Positions 52,109-60,929 of a stretch of 64,000 nt of DNA are shown here, in pieces. Made by a program: the position numbers and the translations under genes. Where the stretch lies: assembly GCF_000719115.1 (NCBI RefSeq), contig NZ_JOEA01000004.1, positions 62,001 through 126,000 of the forward strand, given 5' to 3'. Each line of letters starts with the position of its first letter. The first letter of the stretch is position 1. The notes under the pieces were generated by a model. That model did not search any database. It was not told where the DNA came from and saw nothing but the letters and a program-made list of their open reading frames with translations. This DNA is from Lentzea albidocapillata (GTDB lineage Bacteria; Actinomycetota; Actinomycetes; Mycobacteriales; Pseudonocardiaceae).

Positions 52109-52874
52109 TCACCAGCGCCATGCCGCCCAACGAGATCACACTCAGGTGCTGGCCGAGCAGCAACGCCCCGGCGAGCGCCGCCGCGGCGGGTTCGAGCGCG
52201 AGCACCACGCCGAACGTGCTGGCCTCCAGCGTCCTGAGCGCCTTGATCTCCAGCGCGTACGGGATCGCGGACGCCAGCAGCGCCACCAGCGTGCCCAGCA
52301 GCAGGATCCTCGGTTCGAACAACGTGGCGCCGGCCGCCGACAGCCCGTACGGCAGGGTGAGCGCGGCCGCGATCAGGCTGGCCCCCGCGAGGCCGCCGAT
52401 GCCGAGCCCCGCGGTCGCGACCTTGCGCCCGGCCAGCACGTAACAGGCCCAGAACGCGGCCGCGAACAACGCGAGCGCCACACCGATCAGGTCGAGGTGC
52501 GCGCCGGTGTACTCGCGTACGCCGAGCACGACGATGCCCACCAGCGCCAGCCCCACCCACACGAAGTCCCTGGGCCGCCTGCTCAGGACCGCCGCGAGCC
52601 CGAGCGGCCCGAGGAACTCGATCGTCACCGCCACGCCGAGCGGGATCCGGTCGAGCGCGAGGTAGAACGTGCCGTTCATGCCGGCCAGGGTCAGCCCGAG
52701 CACGATCGTCTCCTGGCGGATCTTCGGCCTGGCGACCACGGCCAGCATCAGGGCCGCGATGCCGAGCCGCAGCGCCGTGGCACCCGGCGCGCCGATCTGC
52801 CCGAAGAGCTGGCTCGCGAACGCCGCGCCGAACTGCAGTGAGATGACCGAGCCGAGGACCAGGAAGACCGACAT
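52011..52874 (-). CDS. EamA/RhtA-type drug-metabolite exporter
   Basis: 287 residues with ten TM helices in two five-helix EamA repeats: first repeat from SVFLVLGSVISLQFGAAFAS to RRPRDFVWVGLALVG, second from LIGVALALFAAAFWACYVLA to GGMALVITAGVGAALR. The RhtA-like glutamate motif ALEPAAAALAGALLLGQHLS is visible. RhtA-type members export threonine/homoserine or similar amino compounds. Start ATG 52874. It is divergent from the RluA-type gene; an exact GTTCGG-N5-CCGAAC dyad lies at 52932-52948 in between. Confidence 0.92.
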   Translation of the reverse strand: MSVFLVLGSVISLQFGAAFASQLFGQIGAPGATALRLGIAALMLAVVARPKIRQETIVLGLTLAGMNGTFYLALDRIPLGVAVTIEFLGPLGLAAVLSRRPRDFVWVGLALVGIVVLGVREYTGAHLDLIGVALALFAAAFWACYVLAGRKVATAGLGIGGLAGASLIAAALTLPYGLSAAGATLFEPRILLLGTLVALLASAIPYALEIKALRTLEASTFGVVLALEPAAAALAGALLLGQHLSVISLGGMALVITAGVGAALRRAPAPRGTPARRDADLVLPVPQ

Positions 52875-52967
52875 GCGCCCAGTCTCGGTTCCGGGGTCCG
52901 TTCAGTACAGCGAACGTCTCCGAGCGATATCGTTCGGTTTTTCCGAACATTTAGACTGGCCGGTGCG

Positions 52968-53876
52968 ATGAGACGCAAACCTTCCTCCCCTCTCCCCCAG
53001 CGCAACGGCCTGGACGCGGCCCGGCTGAAGCTGCCCTCCGAGGGCGCCTGGCCGTCGTTGCGCGAGCACCTCGTGGAACGCCTGCCGCGGGTGGCCGCCG
53101 AGCGCATCGACGAGATGCTGGCCGAGGAACGGATCTGGGGTGTCGCCGGCCCGCTGGGCGTCGACACGCCGTTCGTGCCGGACTCCTACATCTGGTTCCA
53201 CCGCGACCTGCCGGTGGAGGTGCCGGTGCCGTTCGAGGTCGGCGTGGTCTACCAGGACGACGACATCGTGGTCGCCGACAAGCCGCACTTCCTCGCGACG
53301 ATCCCGCGCGGCGCGCACATCATGCAGACCGCGCTCGTGAAACTCCGCGAGTCGCTGGGCCTGCCGGACCTCTCGCCCGCGCACCGGCTGGACCGCGTCA
53401 CGGCCGGGCTGGTGCTGTTCGTGGTGCGCCGCGAGCTGCGCGGCAAGTACCAGACGATGTTCCGCGACCGGTTGGTGCGCAAGGAGTACGAGGCGATCGC
53501 GCCGTACGACCCGGCGCTGGAAGTCCCGCGCGTGGTGCGCTCCCGGATCATCAAGGAACGGGGCATCATCACCGCGTTCGAGGTCGACGGCGAGCCCAAC
53601 GCCGAGACGCACGTGTCCCTTGTGGAGCGTCGCGGCGCGCTGGGCCGCTACCACCTCAAGCCGTTGACCGGCCGCACCCACCAGCTGCGCCTGCACATGT
53701 CCGGGCTCGGCGTGCCGATCGTGAACGACGACTTCTACCCGGTGTTGCGGGACCGTCCGCTCGACGACTTCTCCTCGCCGCTGCAGCTGCTCGCCCACAC
53801 GCTGTCCTTCGTGGACCCGGTGTCGGGCGTCGACCGGTCGTTCACCTCGGGGTTGAAGCTGTCCGCCTGGTCATGA
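52968..53876 (+). CDS. RluA-family rRNA/tRNA pseudouridine synthase
   Basis: 302 residues: an N-terminal S4-like region (LREHLVERLPRVAAERIDEM), then the synthase core with catalytic Asp in LSPAHRLDRVTAGLVLFV, VADKPHFLATIPRG, and the RTHQLRLHMSGLGVPIVND motif. It isomerises uridine to pseudouridine in RNA; target site unknown. ATG 52968 with TAGACT about 10 nt upstream. The stop overlaps the convergent kinase-like gene by 6 bp. Confidence 0.92.
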   Translation: MRRKPSSPLPQRNGLDAARLKLPSEGAWPSLREHLVERLPRVAAERIDEMLAEERIWGVAGPLGVDTPFVPDSYIWFHRDLPVEVPVPFEVGVVYQDDDIVVADKPHFLATIPRGAHIMQTALVKLRESLGLPDLSPAHRLDRVTAGLVLFVVRRELRGKYQTMFRDRLVRKEYEAIAPYDPALEVPRVVRSRIIKERGIITAFEVDGEPNAETHVSLVERRGALGRYHLKPLTGRTHQLRLHMSGLGVPIVNDDFYPVLRDRPLDDFSSPLQLLAHTLSFVDPVSGVDRSFTSGLKLSAWS

Positions 53877-54764
53877 GACGTGCGTGCGCCGGGCCTCGAT
53901 CGGCTGCGGCTCCCAGACCTGGTTCATCCGGTCGAGCAACCGCCGCGCCAGCGCGCTCATCTCCGGGTGGGTCTCGGTGAACGTCGCCACCACACGCGCC
54001 CGGAACATCAGCCGGCCGCGCGCCGTCGTGCTGTACCAGAACCAGTCCTCGCCGACGACCCTCGCGAGGTGGTCGGTGCCGTCCCGCTCGGCGCGCTGCA
54101 CCAGCGCGTCGCCGTTCACGAGCCACCGCACGCACGCGTCCTCGAGCCCGGCCACGACACCGCGTTCCTCGAAGTAGGCCTGCTCCGCCGCCTCGCGCAG
54201 TTCGCGGGGCGTCTCGGAAACCGTGGCACAGGTCGGGAATCCCATGCGGAGGTAGACGACCTCGGTCAGCCCGTCACCGAGCGCCGCGCCTTCGAAGTCG
54301 ACGAACCTCGCGCCCCGTGGCGAGTACATGTCGTTGCCGGGACACGGGTCACCGTGCACCAGATCGAACTTGCCGGTGTCCTCGAACGCCAGCTCGTCCT
54401 CCGCGCCGCCGATCTCCACCTCCATCGCGCGCACGAACCGCAGGAACGGAACGGGGTCCGGCACCTGCTGACGCGGCAGCAGTCCGGCGTGCTCCGGCCC
54501 GGTGGCCATGTGCAGACGGGCGAGGCCGCGCGCGTAGTCGACCACCCAGTCCTCCTCGAACGGGTCGGAGCGCAGCCGTTCGAGCACCATGGTCCGTTTC
54601 TCGTGGTCGACGTCGAGGACGCGCGGCACCACGCCGGTGTGCTCGGCGAGCCGAAGAGCCGTGACCTCCCGTTCGAACGCCGCCGGGTCGCCGACCACCT
54701 GCTTGATGATCCGGTCGCCGTCCACCCACACCCGAGACCGGTCACCGCTCTGAAGACGCTCCAC
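53871..54764 (-). CDS. Aminoglycoside phosphotransferase-family kinase-like protein
   Basis: 297 residues with the APH/choline-kinase fold: Lys in DGDRIIKQVVGDPAAF, catalytic loop LVHGDPCPGNDMY and metal-binding Asp in RFVDFEGAALGDG. The catalytic loop has HGDPCPGN in the place of the more common HGDLHPGN. Substrate is unknown and resistance should not be assumed. Start GTG 54764, divergent from the acyltransferase gene. Confidence 0.85.
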   Translation of the reverse strand: MERLQSGDRSRVWVDGDRIIKQVVGDPAAFEREVTALRLAEHTGVVPRVLDVDHEKRTMVLERLRSDPFEEDWVVDYARGLARLHMATGPEHAGLLPRQQVPDPVPFLRFVRAMEVEIGGAEDELAFEDTGKFDLVHGDPCPGNDMYSPRGARFVDFEGAALGDGLTEVVYLRMGFPTCATVSETPRELREAAEQAYFEERGVVAGLEDACVRWLVNGDALVQRAERDGTDHLARVVGEDWFWYSTTARGRLMFRARVVATFTETHPEMSALARRLLDRMNQVWEPQPIEARRTHVS

Positions 54765-54831
54765 AGGTCAACTATTCCACAGCCGCGGAGAATTCTGTAA
54801 CAATGGCGTTTACGAGCGCGAGTCCACGATC

Positions 54832-55899
54832 GTGCAGAACCAGGGAACAAGACTGGAGCGATTACCGTCGCTGACCGGCATGCGATTCTTCGCCGCGTTC
54901 GTCGTGTTCGGATTCCACATCAACGCGGCCGGTCTCTGGCCGCATTTGGACGTGCCGTTCCGGCAGGGCGCCACCGGCGTCAGCTTCTTCTTCATCCTGT
55001 CCGGGTTCGTGCTCACCTGGTCCGCGAAACCGGACACCGGACCGGTCACCGTCTGGCGGCGCCGGGCAGCGAAGATCTTCCCCAACCACGTCGCGACCTG
55101 GCTCGTCGTGCTGGTCGCGGGCGCCGCGGTGACCCCGGCGGCCGCCCTCGCGAACCTCTCGCTGGCGCAGGCCTGGTTCCCCGGCGAAAGCGTCTACTTC
55201 GGCCTGAACACGCCCGCATGGTCATTGTCGTGCGAATTGGCGTTCTACCTCGCATTCCCACTTCTGATCAAGTGGCAGATGAGGCGGCCATGGGTCATCG
55301 CAGGCACGGCGGTGATCGCGATTTTGACGGTTCCGGTCATCGCACTGTCAATGCCAGGCCCGATCGAATACTGGTTCGTCTTCGTCTTCCCGCCGGTGCG
55401 CGCACTGGAGTTCATATTGGGAATGGCAATGGCCCGAGTGGTCCAACAACGGAAGTGGATCGGGCTAGGGCTCTGGCCCGCGAGTGCGTTGTTCGTGGTC
55501 GCGTACGCCGGCTCGTGGTACCTGCCGGCGTCGTTCCCGTACGTCGCGGGCACCGTCATCCCGCTGGCGCTGCTGATCCCCGCCGCCGCGGTCGCCGACC
55601 TCACCGGCAGGTGGTCGCCGTGGCGCTCGAAGTGGATGGTGTGGCTGGGCACCGTGTCGTTCGCGTTCTACATGGTCCACCAGATCGTCGTCCGGGTGAG
55701 CGAGAAGCTCCTCGACGTGCACGCGTACCCGTTGCTCTCGGCGCTCGGCATGTTCGTGGTGTCGATGCTCGGGGCGTGGCTGCTGTACCGGCTGGTCGAG
55801 GTGCCCGCGGAACGGTTCGTCCGCGGGACACCCCGACCGGCTCAGGTCACGCGAGCGTCAACGCGTACAGCTCCGCCCGCGGATCATCGGGCAGCGTGA
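54832..55899 (+). CDS. Membrane acyltransferase (acyltransferase_3 family)
   Basis: 355 residues, about ten TM helices. Family hallmarks: LPSLTGMRFFAAFVVFGFHI with the catalytic-site His, GATGVSFFFILSGFVLTWSA, and AWSLSCELAFYLAFPLLIKW, then the C-terminal helix VSFAFYMVHQIVVRVSEKLL. Such enzymes O-acetylate or acylate exported glycans, lipids or natural products. GTG 54832. The last 18 codons overlap, antisense, the GH92 gene. Confidence 0.9.
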   Translation: MQNQGTRLERLPSLTGMRFFAAFVVFGFHINAAGLWPHLDVPFRQGATGVSFFFILSGFVLTWSAKPDTGPVTVWRRRAAKIFPNHVATWLVVLVAGAAVTPAAALANLSLAQAWFPGESVYFGLNTPAWSLSCELAFYLAFPLLIKWQMRRPWVIAGTAVIAILTVPVIALSMPGPIEYWFVFVFPPVRALEFILGMAMARVVQQRKWIGLGLWPASALFVVAYAGSWYLPASFPYVAGTVIPLALLIPAAAVADLTGRWSPWRSKWMVWLGTVSFAFYMVHQIVVRVSEKLLDVHAYPLLSALGMFVVSMLGAWLLYRLVEVPAERFVRGTPRPAQVTRASTRTAPPADHRAA

Positions 55900-58800
55900 C
55901 CGAACGGACCGTCTTCGCGGCGTCGAGCCGCAACGACTGACCGAACAACCGGACCGGCGGGCCGTCGACGCCCTGGCCCGCCCTGATCCGGTGCGGCATC
56001 TCCAGCACCGCCGGGCCGCTGCCCGCCCAGTCCGCGACCGACGCCGCGACCTCGGCCGAGGTGCCGTCGGTGTACCAGACGGTGAAGGCGGCGGACACCG
56101 GTCCGTTGTGCGACGCGCCCACGACGTGCAGCCACGAGAACTGGCCGGTGGGCAGCAGGAGCCCCTGCCCGCGTGCCTCCACGAAGTTCGGCGCCGTGCC
56201 GGTGGGGTCAGGCGCCTGGTAGGTGATGCCGCCCCACGTCACGGGCCCGGCCGGCGGCAGCAGTGCCGCGTCGTAGCTCCAGCCGCCGCCGTCGAAGTTG
56301 CCCGAGGCGGAGTCGGCGACCGTGGCCGTGCCGTCGTGGTTCAGCTCTGGAGTGACGTCCACCGAACACGACGAGAACGCGCACAGAGCCGCCGGTTTGA
56401 CCTCGACGACGGCCTTCACCGTCACCGACTCGACCTGCACCGAGACCTCGTACGAACCCGCGGCCACACCGGCGGGCACCGACAGCGTCAACGGCACCGT
56501 CTTCTGCGCCGGCAGGTGCCGCGACACGATCACGAACGGCTTGGCACCACTCACCTTCCAGCCGGCCGGAGCGGTGACGACGGGCCGCACGGACGTCGCG
56601 CCGGGCGACTGCGCCAGCACGTCGAGCTGCAACGTGAGCGACTGCGCGGAGTCCGACGTCGGCACCACGATCTCGGAGTTGCGCAACGACGCCGACAAGG
56701 CACGACGCGAGTCCTCGTTGCCGTCGTTCAGCGACGGCGGCTCATCTCCGCGCCCGGTGCCCCACGACGAGGGCTTCGCCGACACCTCGTGGGTCAGCTT
56801 CCCGCCGCGCTGCAACGAAGTCCAGGACAGCCAGGTCTTGCGGACGTCACTGCCGCCGAACGACACGCTCTTGATGTACCGGTTGGTGTCGGACACCCCT
56901 CGCGCCGAGACCGTCAGGGTTCCGCCCTGCGAGCCGTACTGTCCGATCCGGACGGTCGCGGACTCGAACTGCGGCGAGGACAGGGCCAGGAAGTCCGCGC
57001 CGTTGAAGGTCGGGTAGATGCCCAGCGACGAGAAGACGTACCAGGCCGACATCGTGCCCAGGTCGTCGTTGCCGGTCATGCCGTCCGGACCCGTCGTGAA
57101 CAACGTCATCGCCGCCCGCACGACCGTCGCGGTCTTCGACGGCGTGCCCGACCACAGGTACATGTAGGGCGCGAGCAGGTCGGGTTCGTTGTTCGGGTTG
57201 TAGGTGGGCTTGCCGTAGTAGTCGTACGGCTCGGTGATCCAGTCGTGCCGCGCGGTGCCGGCCGGGTCGACCAGCAGCTTGTCGTAGGCGAAGAACGAGT
57301 CGAGCCGCTTCTCCGTCTCGCGGCGGCCGCCCATCAGCGACACGAGTCCGGCGGGATCCTGCGGCACCAGCCACTGGTACTGGTAGGCGCCACCCTCGTG
57401 GAACTGGTGCGACGCGTCGACCGGGTTGTACGGCGTCAGCCACGTGCCGGCGGCGGTGCGCGGCCGGAACTGGCCGATCGACGAGTCCCACAGGTTGCGG
57501 TACCACTGGCCCCGATCGGCGAACATGCGCGCGTCGGCCTTCTTGCCCAGTCCCTTGGCCATCAACGCCAGTGACGCGTCCGCCGCCGAGTACTCCAGGG
57601 TCGCGGACGCCGGGTGCACGCAGTCGTTGTCGCCGCCCTTGTGCGCGCAGTCCTTGCCCAGCTCCAGGCCGGACGGGATGTACCCGCGATCGGCGTAGTA
57701 GGTGACACCAGAGCGTCCGTTGTAGGGCGACTCCGCCGGAGGCAGCGACGTGGCGTTGGCGCGCAACAGCTTGTACGTCTCCTCCTCGTACCCCTTCAGC
57801 AGGCCCTTCGACCAGGCCTCGACGAGGAACGGCGTCACCGGGTCACCGGTCATGATGTTGGTCTCGGACGACGCCAACGCCCAGCGCGGCAACCATCCGC
57901 CGTCCCGCCCACTGGCCACGACGGACAGTGCGACGTCACGGGCGACCTTCGGTTCCAGGATCTGCAGCAACTGGTTCTGCGGCCGGTACGTGTCCCACAG
58001 CGAGAAGTTCTGGTACGGCGTGTAACCCGACGCCGTGCGCACCTTCCCGTCGAAGCCCATGTACCTGCCGTCGACATCGCCGGCGAGGTTCGGGTGCAGC
58101 ACCGAGTGGTAGAGCGCGGTGTAGAACGCGACCTGCCGGTCCCGTGGCCCGCCGGACACCCGCACGGCGTCCAACTGCTTCTTCCACACGTCCTTGGCGG
58201 CCGCCACCGTGGCGTCGAAGTCGTGGGAGGGGGCCTCCGCCGCGAGGTTCTTCCGCGCGCCCTCGATGCCGGTGTACGAAAGGCCGAGCTTCAGCACGAC
58301 GTCACGGTCGGCGGTCGCGTCGAACGTGACCCACGCACCGTTCCCGCCGGTGCCGGCGGCGTCCCGGACGCCCGGCGTGGGAACGCTTCCGCGCCACGCG
58401 CCGAAGGAGGCGAACGGGCGGTCGAACGTGGCCGTGAAGTACACGGTGTGCTCGTCCTTGCCCGCGCAGAACCGGCCGTTGCGCACCCGGCCCTCGATGG
58501 TTCTGTCACCGACGACGTGGATCTCCGAGTCCAGCACCGTCTGGTTCGACCGTCCGGTGTTGAACAGGACGTTCGCCGCGCCGGAGGACGGGAACGTGTA
58601 GCGCTGCCAGCCGGTCCGCTGCGTGGCCGTGAGCTCGGCGTTCACCCCGTAGCGCGGCAGCCCGACGCGGTAGTAGCCGGGCTGTGCGGCTTCGTCCGAA
58701 TGGCTGAAGTCCGACTTGTAGGCGTTGATGTCAACGTTGTCAACTGACCCGACCGTCGGCATCACCGGCAGCTCGCCCATGACGCCGCAGCCCACGCCCG

Positions 58801-59041
58801 ACAGGTGTGTCTGCGAGAAGCCGTAGATGGAGGTGGCCTTGTAGTCGTATCCGCCCTGACCCCCCGTGTCAGGGCTGACCTGCACCATTCCGAACGGCAC
58901 CGAGGCGCCGGGGAAGGTGTTGCCGAAGTTCTGCGTACCCACGAAGGGGTTCACCAACGACGAAGGGTCCTCGTCGACCTGTGCCGCGTGCGCGGGGACT
59001 GCTAGACCCAGTAACAGCCCGGCTACAACCAGTGTCCGCAT
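55847..59041 (-). CDS. Secreted GH92 alpha-mannosidase with C-terminal accessory domains
   Basis: 1064 residues: signal peptide (TLVVAGLLLGLAVPAHA), N-terminal beta-sandwich (VNPFVGTQNFGNTFPGASVP), then the (alpha/alpha)6 GH92 catalytic domain with YQNFSLWDTYRPQNQLLQIL, EGGAYQYQWLVPQDPAGLVS, and GNDDLGTMSAWYVFSSLGIY, the calcium-dependent active-site segments of exo-alpha-mannosidases. The last ~330 residues hold a NEW3/Ig-like domain (SVPAGVAAGSYEVSVQVE) and a carbohydrate-binding-like beta domain (FDGGGWSYDAALLPPAG). It probably trims mannose from yeast mannan or N-glycans outside the cell. No clear ribosome site before ATG 59041. Confidence 0.92.
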   Translation of the reverse strand: MRTLVVAGLLLGLAVPAHAAQVDEDPSSLVNPFVGTQNFGNTFPGASVPFGMVQVSPDTGGQGGYDYKATSIYGFSQTHLSGVGCGVMGELPVMPTVGSVDNVDINAYKSDFSHSDEAAQPGYYRVGLPRYGVNAELTATQRTGWQRYTFPSSGAANVLFNTGRSNQTVLDSEIHVVGDRTIEGRVRNGRFCAGKDEHTVYFTATFDRPFASFGAWRGSVPTPGVRDAAGTGGNGAWVTFDATADRDVVLKLGLSYTGIEGARKNLAAEAPSHDFDATVAAAKDVWKKQLDAVRVSGGPRDRQVAFYTALYHSVLHPNLAGDVDGRYMGFDGKVRTASGYTPYQNFSLWDTYRPQNQLLQILEPKVARDVALSVVASGRDGGWLPRWALASSETNIMTGDPVTPFLVEAWSKGLLKGYEEETYKLLRANATSLPPAESPYNGRSGVTYYADRGYIPSGLELGKDCAHKGGDNDCVHPASATLEYSAADASLALMAKGLGKKADARMFADRGQWYRNLWDSSIGQFRPRTAAGTWLTPYNPVDASHQFHEGGAYQYQWLVPQDPAGLVSLMGGRRETEKRLDSFFAYDKLLVDPAGTARHDWITEPYDYYGKPTYNPNNEPDLLAPYMYLWSGTPSKTATVVRAAMTLFTTGPDGMTGNDDLGTMSAWYVFSSLGIYPTFNGADFLALSSPQFESATVRIGQYGSQGGTLTVSARGVSDTNRYIKSVSFGGSDVRKTWLSWTSLQRGGKLTHEVSAKPSSWGTGRGDEPPSLNDGNEDSRRALSASLRNSEIVVPTSDSAQSLTLQLDVLAQSPGATSVRPVVTAPAGWKVSGAKPFVIVSRHLPAQKTVPLTLSVPAGVAAGSYEVSVQVESVTVKAVVEVKPAALCAFSSCSVDVTPELNHDGTATVADSASGNFDGGGWSYDAALLPPAGPVTWGGITYQAPDPTGTAPNFVEARGQGLLLPTGQFSWLHVVGASHNGPVSAAFTVWYTDGTSAEVAASVADWAGSGPAVLEMPHRIRAGQGVDGPPVRLFGQSLRLDAAKTVRSVTLPDDPRAELYALTLA

Positions 59042-59142
59042 GGAAGGCAGTATTGCTCGATCATCGCCGCCCCGACACCCATCGGAGGCGGCGATGTGCG
59101 CATTGACCGCGCCGTCACTGCATCTTGTCTCGTTTTGTCCAG

Positions 59143-59577
59143 CTAGCAGCGCTTGCTGGAGAACGCGGTGAAGTTGTCGTCCTGCTGGACGCTGATCATG
59201 CCGTAGGCGGCAGTGCACTTGGACAGGGTGGAAGCCGGCTTGCCCCACAGCTCGACGGGGGCGAACTGGCTGCTGTTCCCGCCCTTGTAGGAGTCCGGCG
59301 TGCTGTCGCCGGCGCTGCCGTAGACGGCGATCGCGGTCTGCGTGCCCCAGTAACGACCGGTGGCGCGGAAGCTCTCCCAGACGTAGACGTAGGAGTAGTT
59401 CGAGCCACACCCGGCGAACTGCTTCACGGACGCGATGTTGTTGCCACGCCACTTGACGTACCCGGTCGACCCGATCTGCGCGGCACTCGCGCAACCGGGC
59501 GGCGTCTCGGCGCTGGCCACGCCGGGAAACACGAAACCGAGCAGCACGAACGCGATACCGATGATTGCCCTCTTCAT
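59143..59577 (-). CDS. Small secreted cysteine-containing protein
   Basis: 144 residues: signal peptide (AIIGIAFVLLGFVFPGVASA) and a ~120-residue beta-rich mature part with four cysteines (PPGCASAAQIGST, FAGCGSNYSYVYVWESFRA, LSKCTAAYGM, FSSKRC), likely two disulfides. Resembles small secreted proteins of filamentous actinomycetes with no assigned function. ATG 59577 (MKRAIIG) preferred; ATG 59589 would add MITR. Confidence 0.65.
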   Translation of the reverse strand: MKRAIIGIAFVLLGFVFPGVASAETPPGCASAAQIGSTGYVKWRGNNIASVKQFAGCGSNYSYVYVWESFRATGRYWGTQTAIAVYGSAGDSTPDSYKGGNSSQFAPVELWGKPASTLSKCTAAYGMISVQQDDNFTAFSSKRC

Positions 59578-59635
59578 GCGGGTGATCATCGTCGTTGGCG
59601 CTGACAACTCGCTGACACGCGAGTAAGCAGGAAAC

Positions 59636-60019
59636 ATGCCCGTACAGCTCAACCACACCATCGTCCACGTCAGCGACCAGAACCACTCCGCCCGCTTCCT
59701 CACCGAACTGCTCGGCCTGCCCGATCCGGTGCGCTACGGCCCGTTCCTCGTCGTCGAGGTTGCGAACGGCGTCTCGCTCGACTACCTGACCGCGCAGGGC
59801 CCGATCACCGAGCAGCACTACGCGTTCCTCGTGACCGAGGAGGAGTTCGACCAGATCTTCGGCCGCATCCAGGAACGCGGCCTCGACTACTGGGCCGACC
59901 CGTTCCACTCCCAGCCGCGGCAGATCAACCGCAACGACGGCGGCCGCGGCGTCTACTGGAACGACCCGGACGGCCACGCGCTGGAGATCATCACCCGCCC
60001 GTACGGGTCCGGCGCCTGA
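59636..60019 (+). CDS. VOC-family (glyoxalase/dioxygenase-fold) protein
   Basis: 127 residues with two beta-alpha-beta-beta-beta modules: LNHTIVHVSDQNHSARFLTE, then GRGVYWNDPDGHALEIITRP. Potential metal ligands are the N-terminal His and the C-terminal Glu (ALEI). The family includes glyoxalases, bleomycin-type binding proteins and isomerases; which applies is unknown. AGCAGGAAAC precedes ATG 59636. Confidence 0.88.
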   Translation: MPVQLNHTIVHVSDQNHSARFLTELLGLPDPVRYGPFLVVEVANGVSLDYLTAQGPITEQHYAFLVTEEEFDQIFGRIQERGLDYWADPFHSQPRQINRNDGGRGVYWNDPDGHALEIITRPYGSGA

Positions 60020-60039
60020 CGAACCGGTTCACGTATCTA

Positions 60040-60055
60040 AAAGGTATAGACCACC
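60040..60055 (+). promoter_or_regulatory. DasR-like operator (dre), upstream of first chitinase
   Basis: AAAGGTATAGACCACC matches 12 of 16 positions of the Streptomyces DasR consensus ACTGGTCTAGACCACT, including most of the GGTCTAGACC core. It lies about 80 bp before the GH19 start. Confidence 0.5.
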
Positions 60056-60137
60056 TCTTGTGCTCGGAGTCCTTGCCTGCCACCGTGAGAGCGGTAACAC
60101 ACCGTGGGCGCGCAGATGCTCTGAGGAGTTGGTCTCC

Positions 60138-60827
60138 ATGTTCCGAACACGCGCCGCCGCCCTGATCGTCGCGCTGATCGGCGTCTTCACGCTCGTTCAG
60201 CCGGCGACGGCAGCGCCGTTCATCATCAGTGAAGCGCAGTTCAAGCAGATGTTCCCGTCCCGCAACAGCTTCTACACCTACACCGGCCTGAGGAACGCGA
60301 TCAACTCGTTCGGTTCCTTCGCGAACCAGGGCAGCGAAACGGTGAAGAGGCAGGAGCTCGCGGCGTTCCTGGCCAACGTCTCCCACGAGACCGGCGGCCT
60401 CGTGTACATCGAAGAGATCAACAAAACGGGCGACTACTGCGACGAAAGCAAGCCCTACGGCTGCCCCGCAGGTGTCAGGCAGTACTACGGCCGCGGCCCG
60501 ATCCAGCTGTCGTGGAACTTCAACTACAAGGCGGCCGGCGACTACCTCGGCATCAACCTGCTGAACGACCCGGGCCGGGTGGCTCGTGACGCGACCGTCG
60601 CGTGGCGCACGGGGATCTGGTACTGGATGACGCAGAACGGTCCCGGCACCATGACCCCGCACAACGCGATGGTCAACTCGCGCGGCTTCGGCCAGACGAT
60701 CCGCAGCATCAACGGATCACTGGAGTGCGGTGGCAAGAACCCCGGTGCGGTGGAGAGCCGGGTCTCCAAGTACCGCTCGTTCACCGGGATCATCGGCGTC
60801 GCACAGGGATCGAACCTCTACTGCTAG
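60138..60827 (+). CDS. Secreted GH19 chitinase, catalytic domain only
   Basis: 229 residues: signal peptide (AALIVALIGVFTLVQPATA) and a GH19 domain with catalytic Glu in NVSHETGGLVYIEEINK, the YYGRGPIQLSWNFNYKAAGD signature, and a terminal disulfide region ending LYC. Hydrolyses chitin, with fungal cell walls as the likely substrate. TGAGGAG about 10 nt before ATG 60138. It is about 75-80 percent identical by eye to the GH19 domain of the next gene, so the two are tandem duplicates; this copy has no binding domain. Confidence 0.95.
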   Translation: MFRTRAAALIVALIGVFTLVQPATAAPFIISEAQFKQMFPSRNSFYTYTGLRNAINSFGSFANQGSETVKRQELAAFLANVSHETGGLVYIEEINKTGDYCDESKPYGCPAGVRQYYGRGPIQLSWNFNYKAAGDYLGINLLNDPGRVARDATVAWRTGIWYWMTQNGPGTMTPHNAMVNSRGFGQTIRSINGSLECGGKNPGAVESRVSKYRSFTGIIGVAQGSNLYC

Positions 60828-60834
60828 TAACGAA

Positions 60835-60867
60835 AAAGGTCTAGACCCTTGACTGGTCTGGACCACT
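60835..60867 (+). promoter_or_regulatory. Pair of DasR-like operators (dre) upstream of second chitinase
   Basis: AAAGGTCTAGACCCTT (60835-60850) has a perfect GGTCTAGACC core; ACTGGTCTGGACCACT (60852-60867) matches the DasR consensus at 15 of 16 positions. The two are offset by 17 bp. DasR represses chitin and N-acetylglucosamine genes and is released by glucosamine-6-phosphate in Streptomyces; here the site pair predicts chitin-inducible expression. Confidence 0.7.
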
Positions 60868-60929
60868 GGTGCCAATCTCAGCGTTGTTCACATTCGTGAT
60901 TCCTCCGGGCGCAAAGACTCCAGGAGTGG

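Noticed and set aside
59042..59977. N-terminal extension of the GH92 gene through the secreted-protein and VOC region
   Set aside because: Composition is that of a shadow frame, and the signal peptide begins at 59041.
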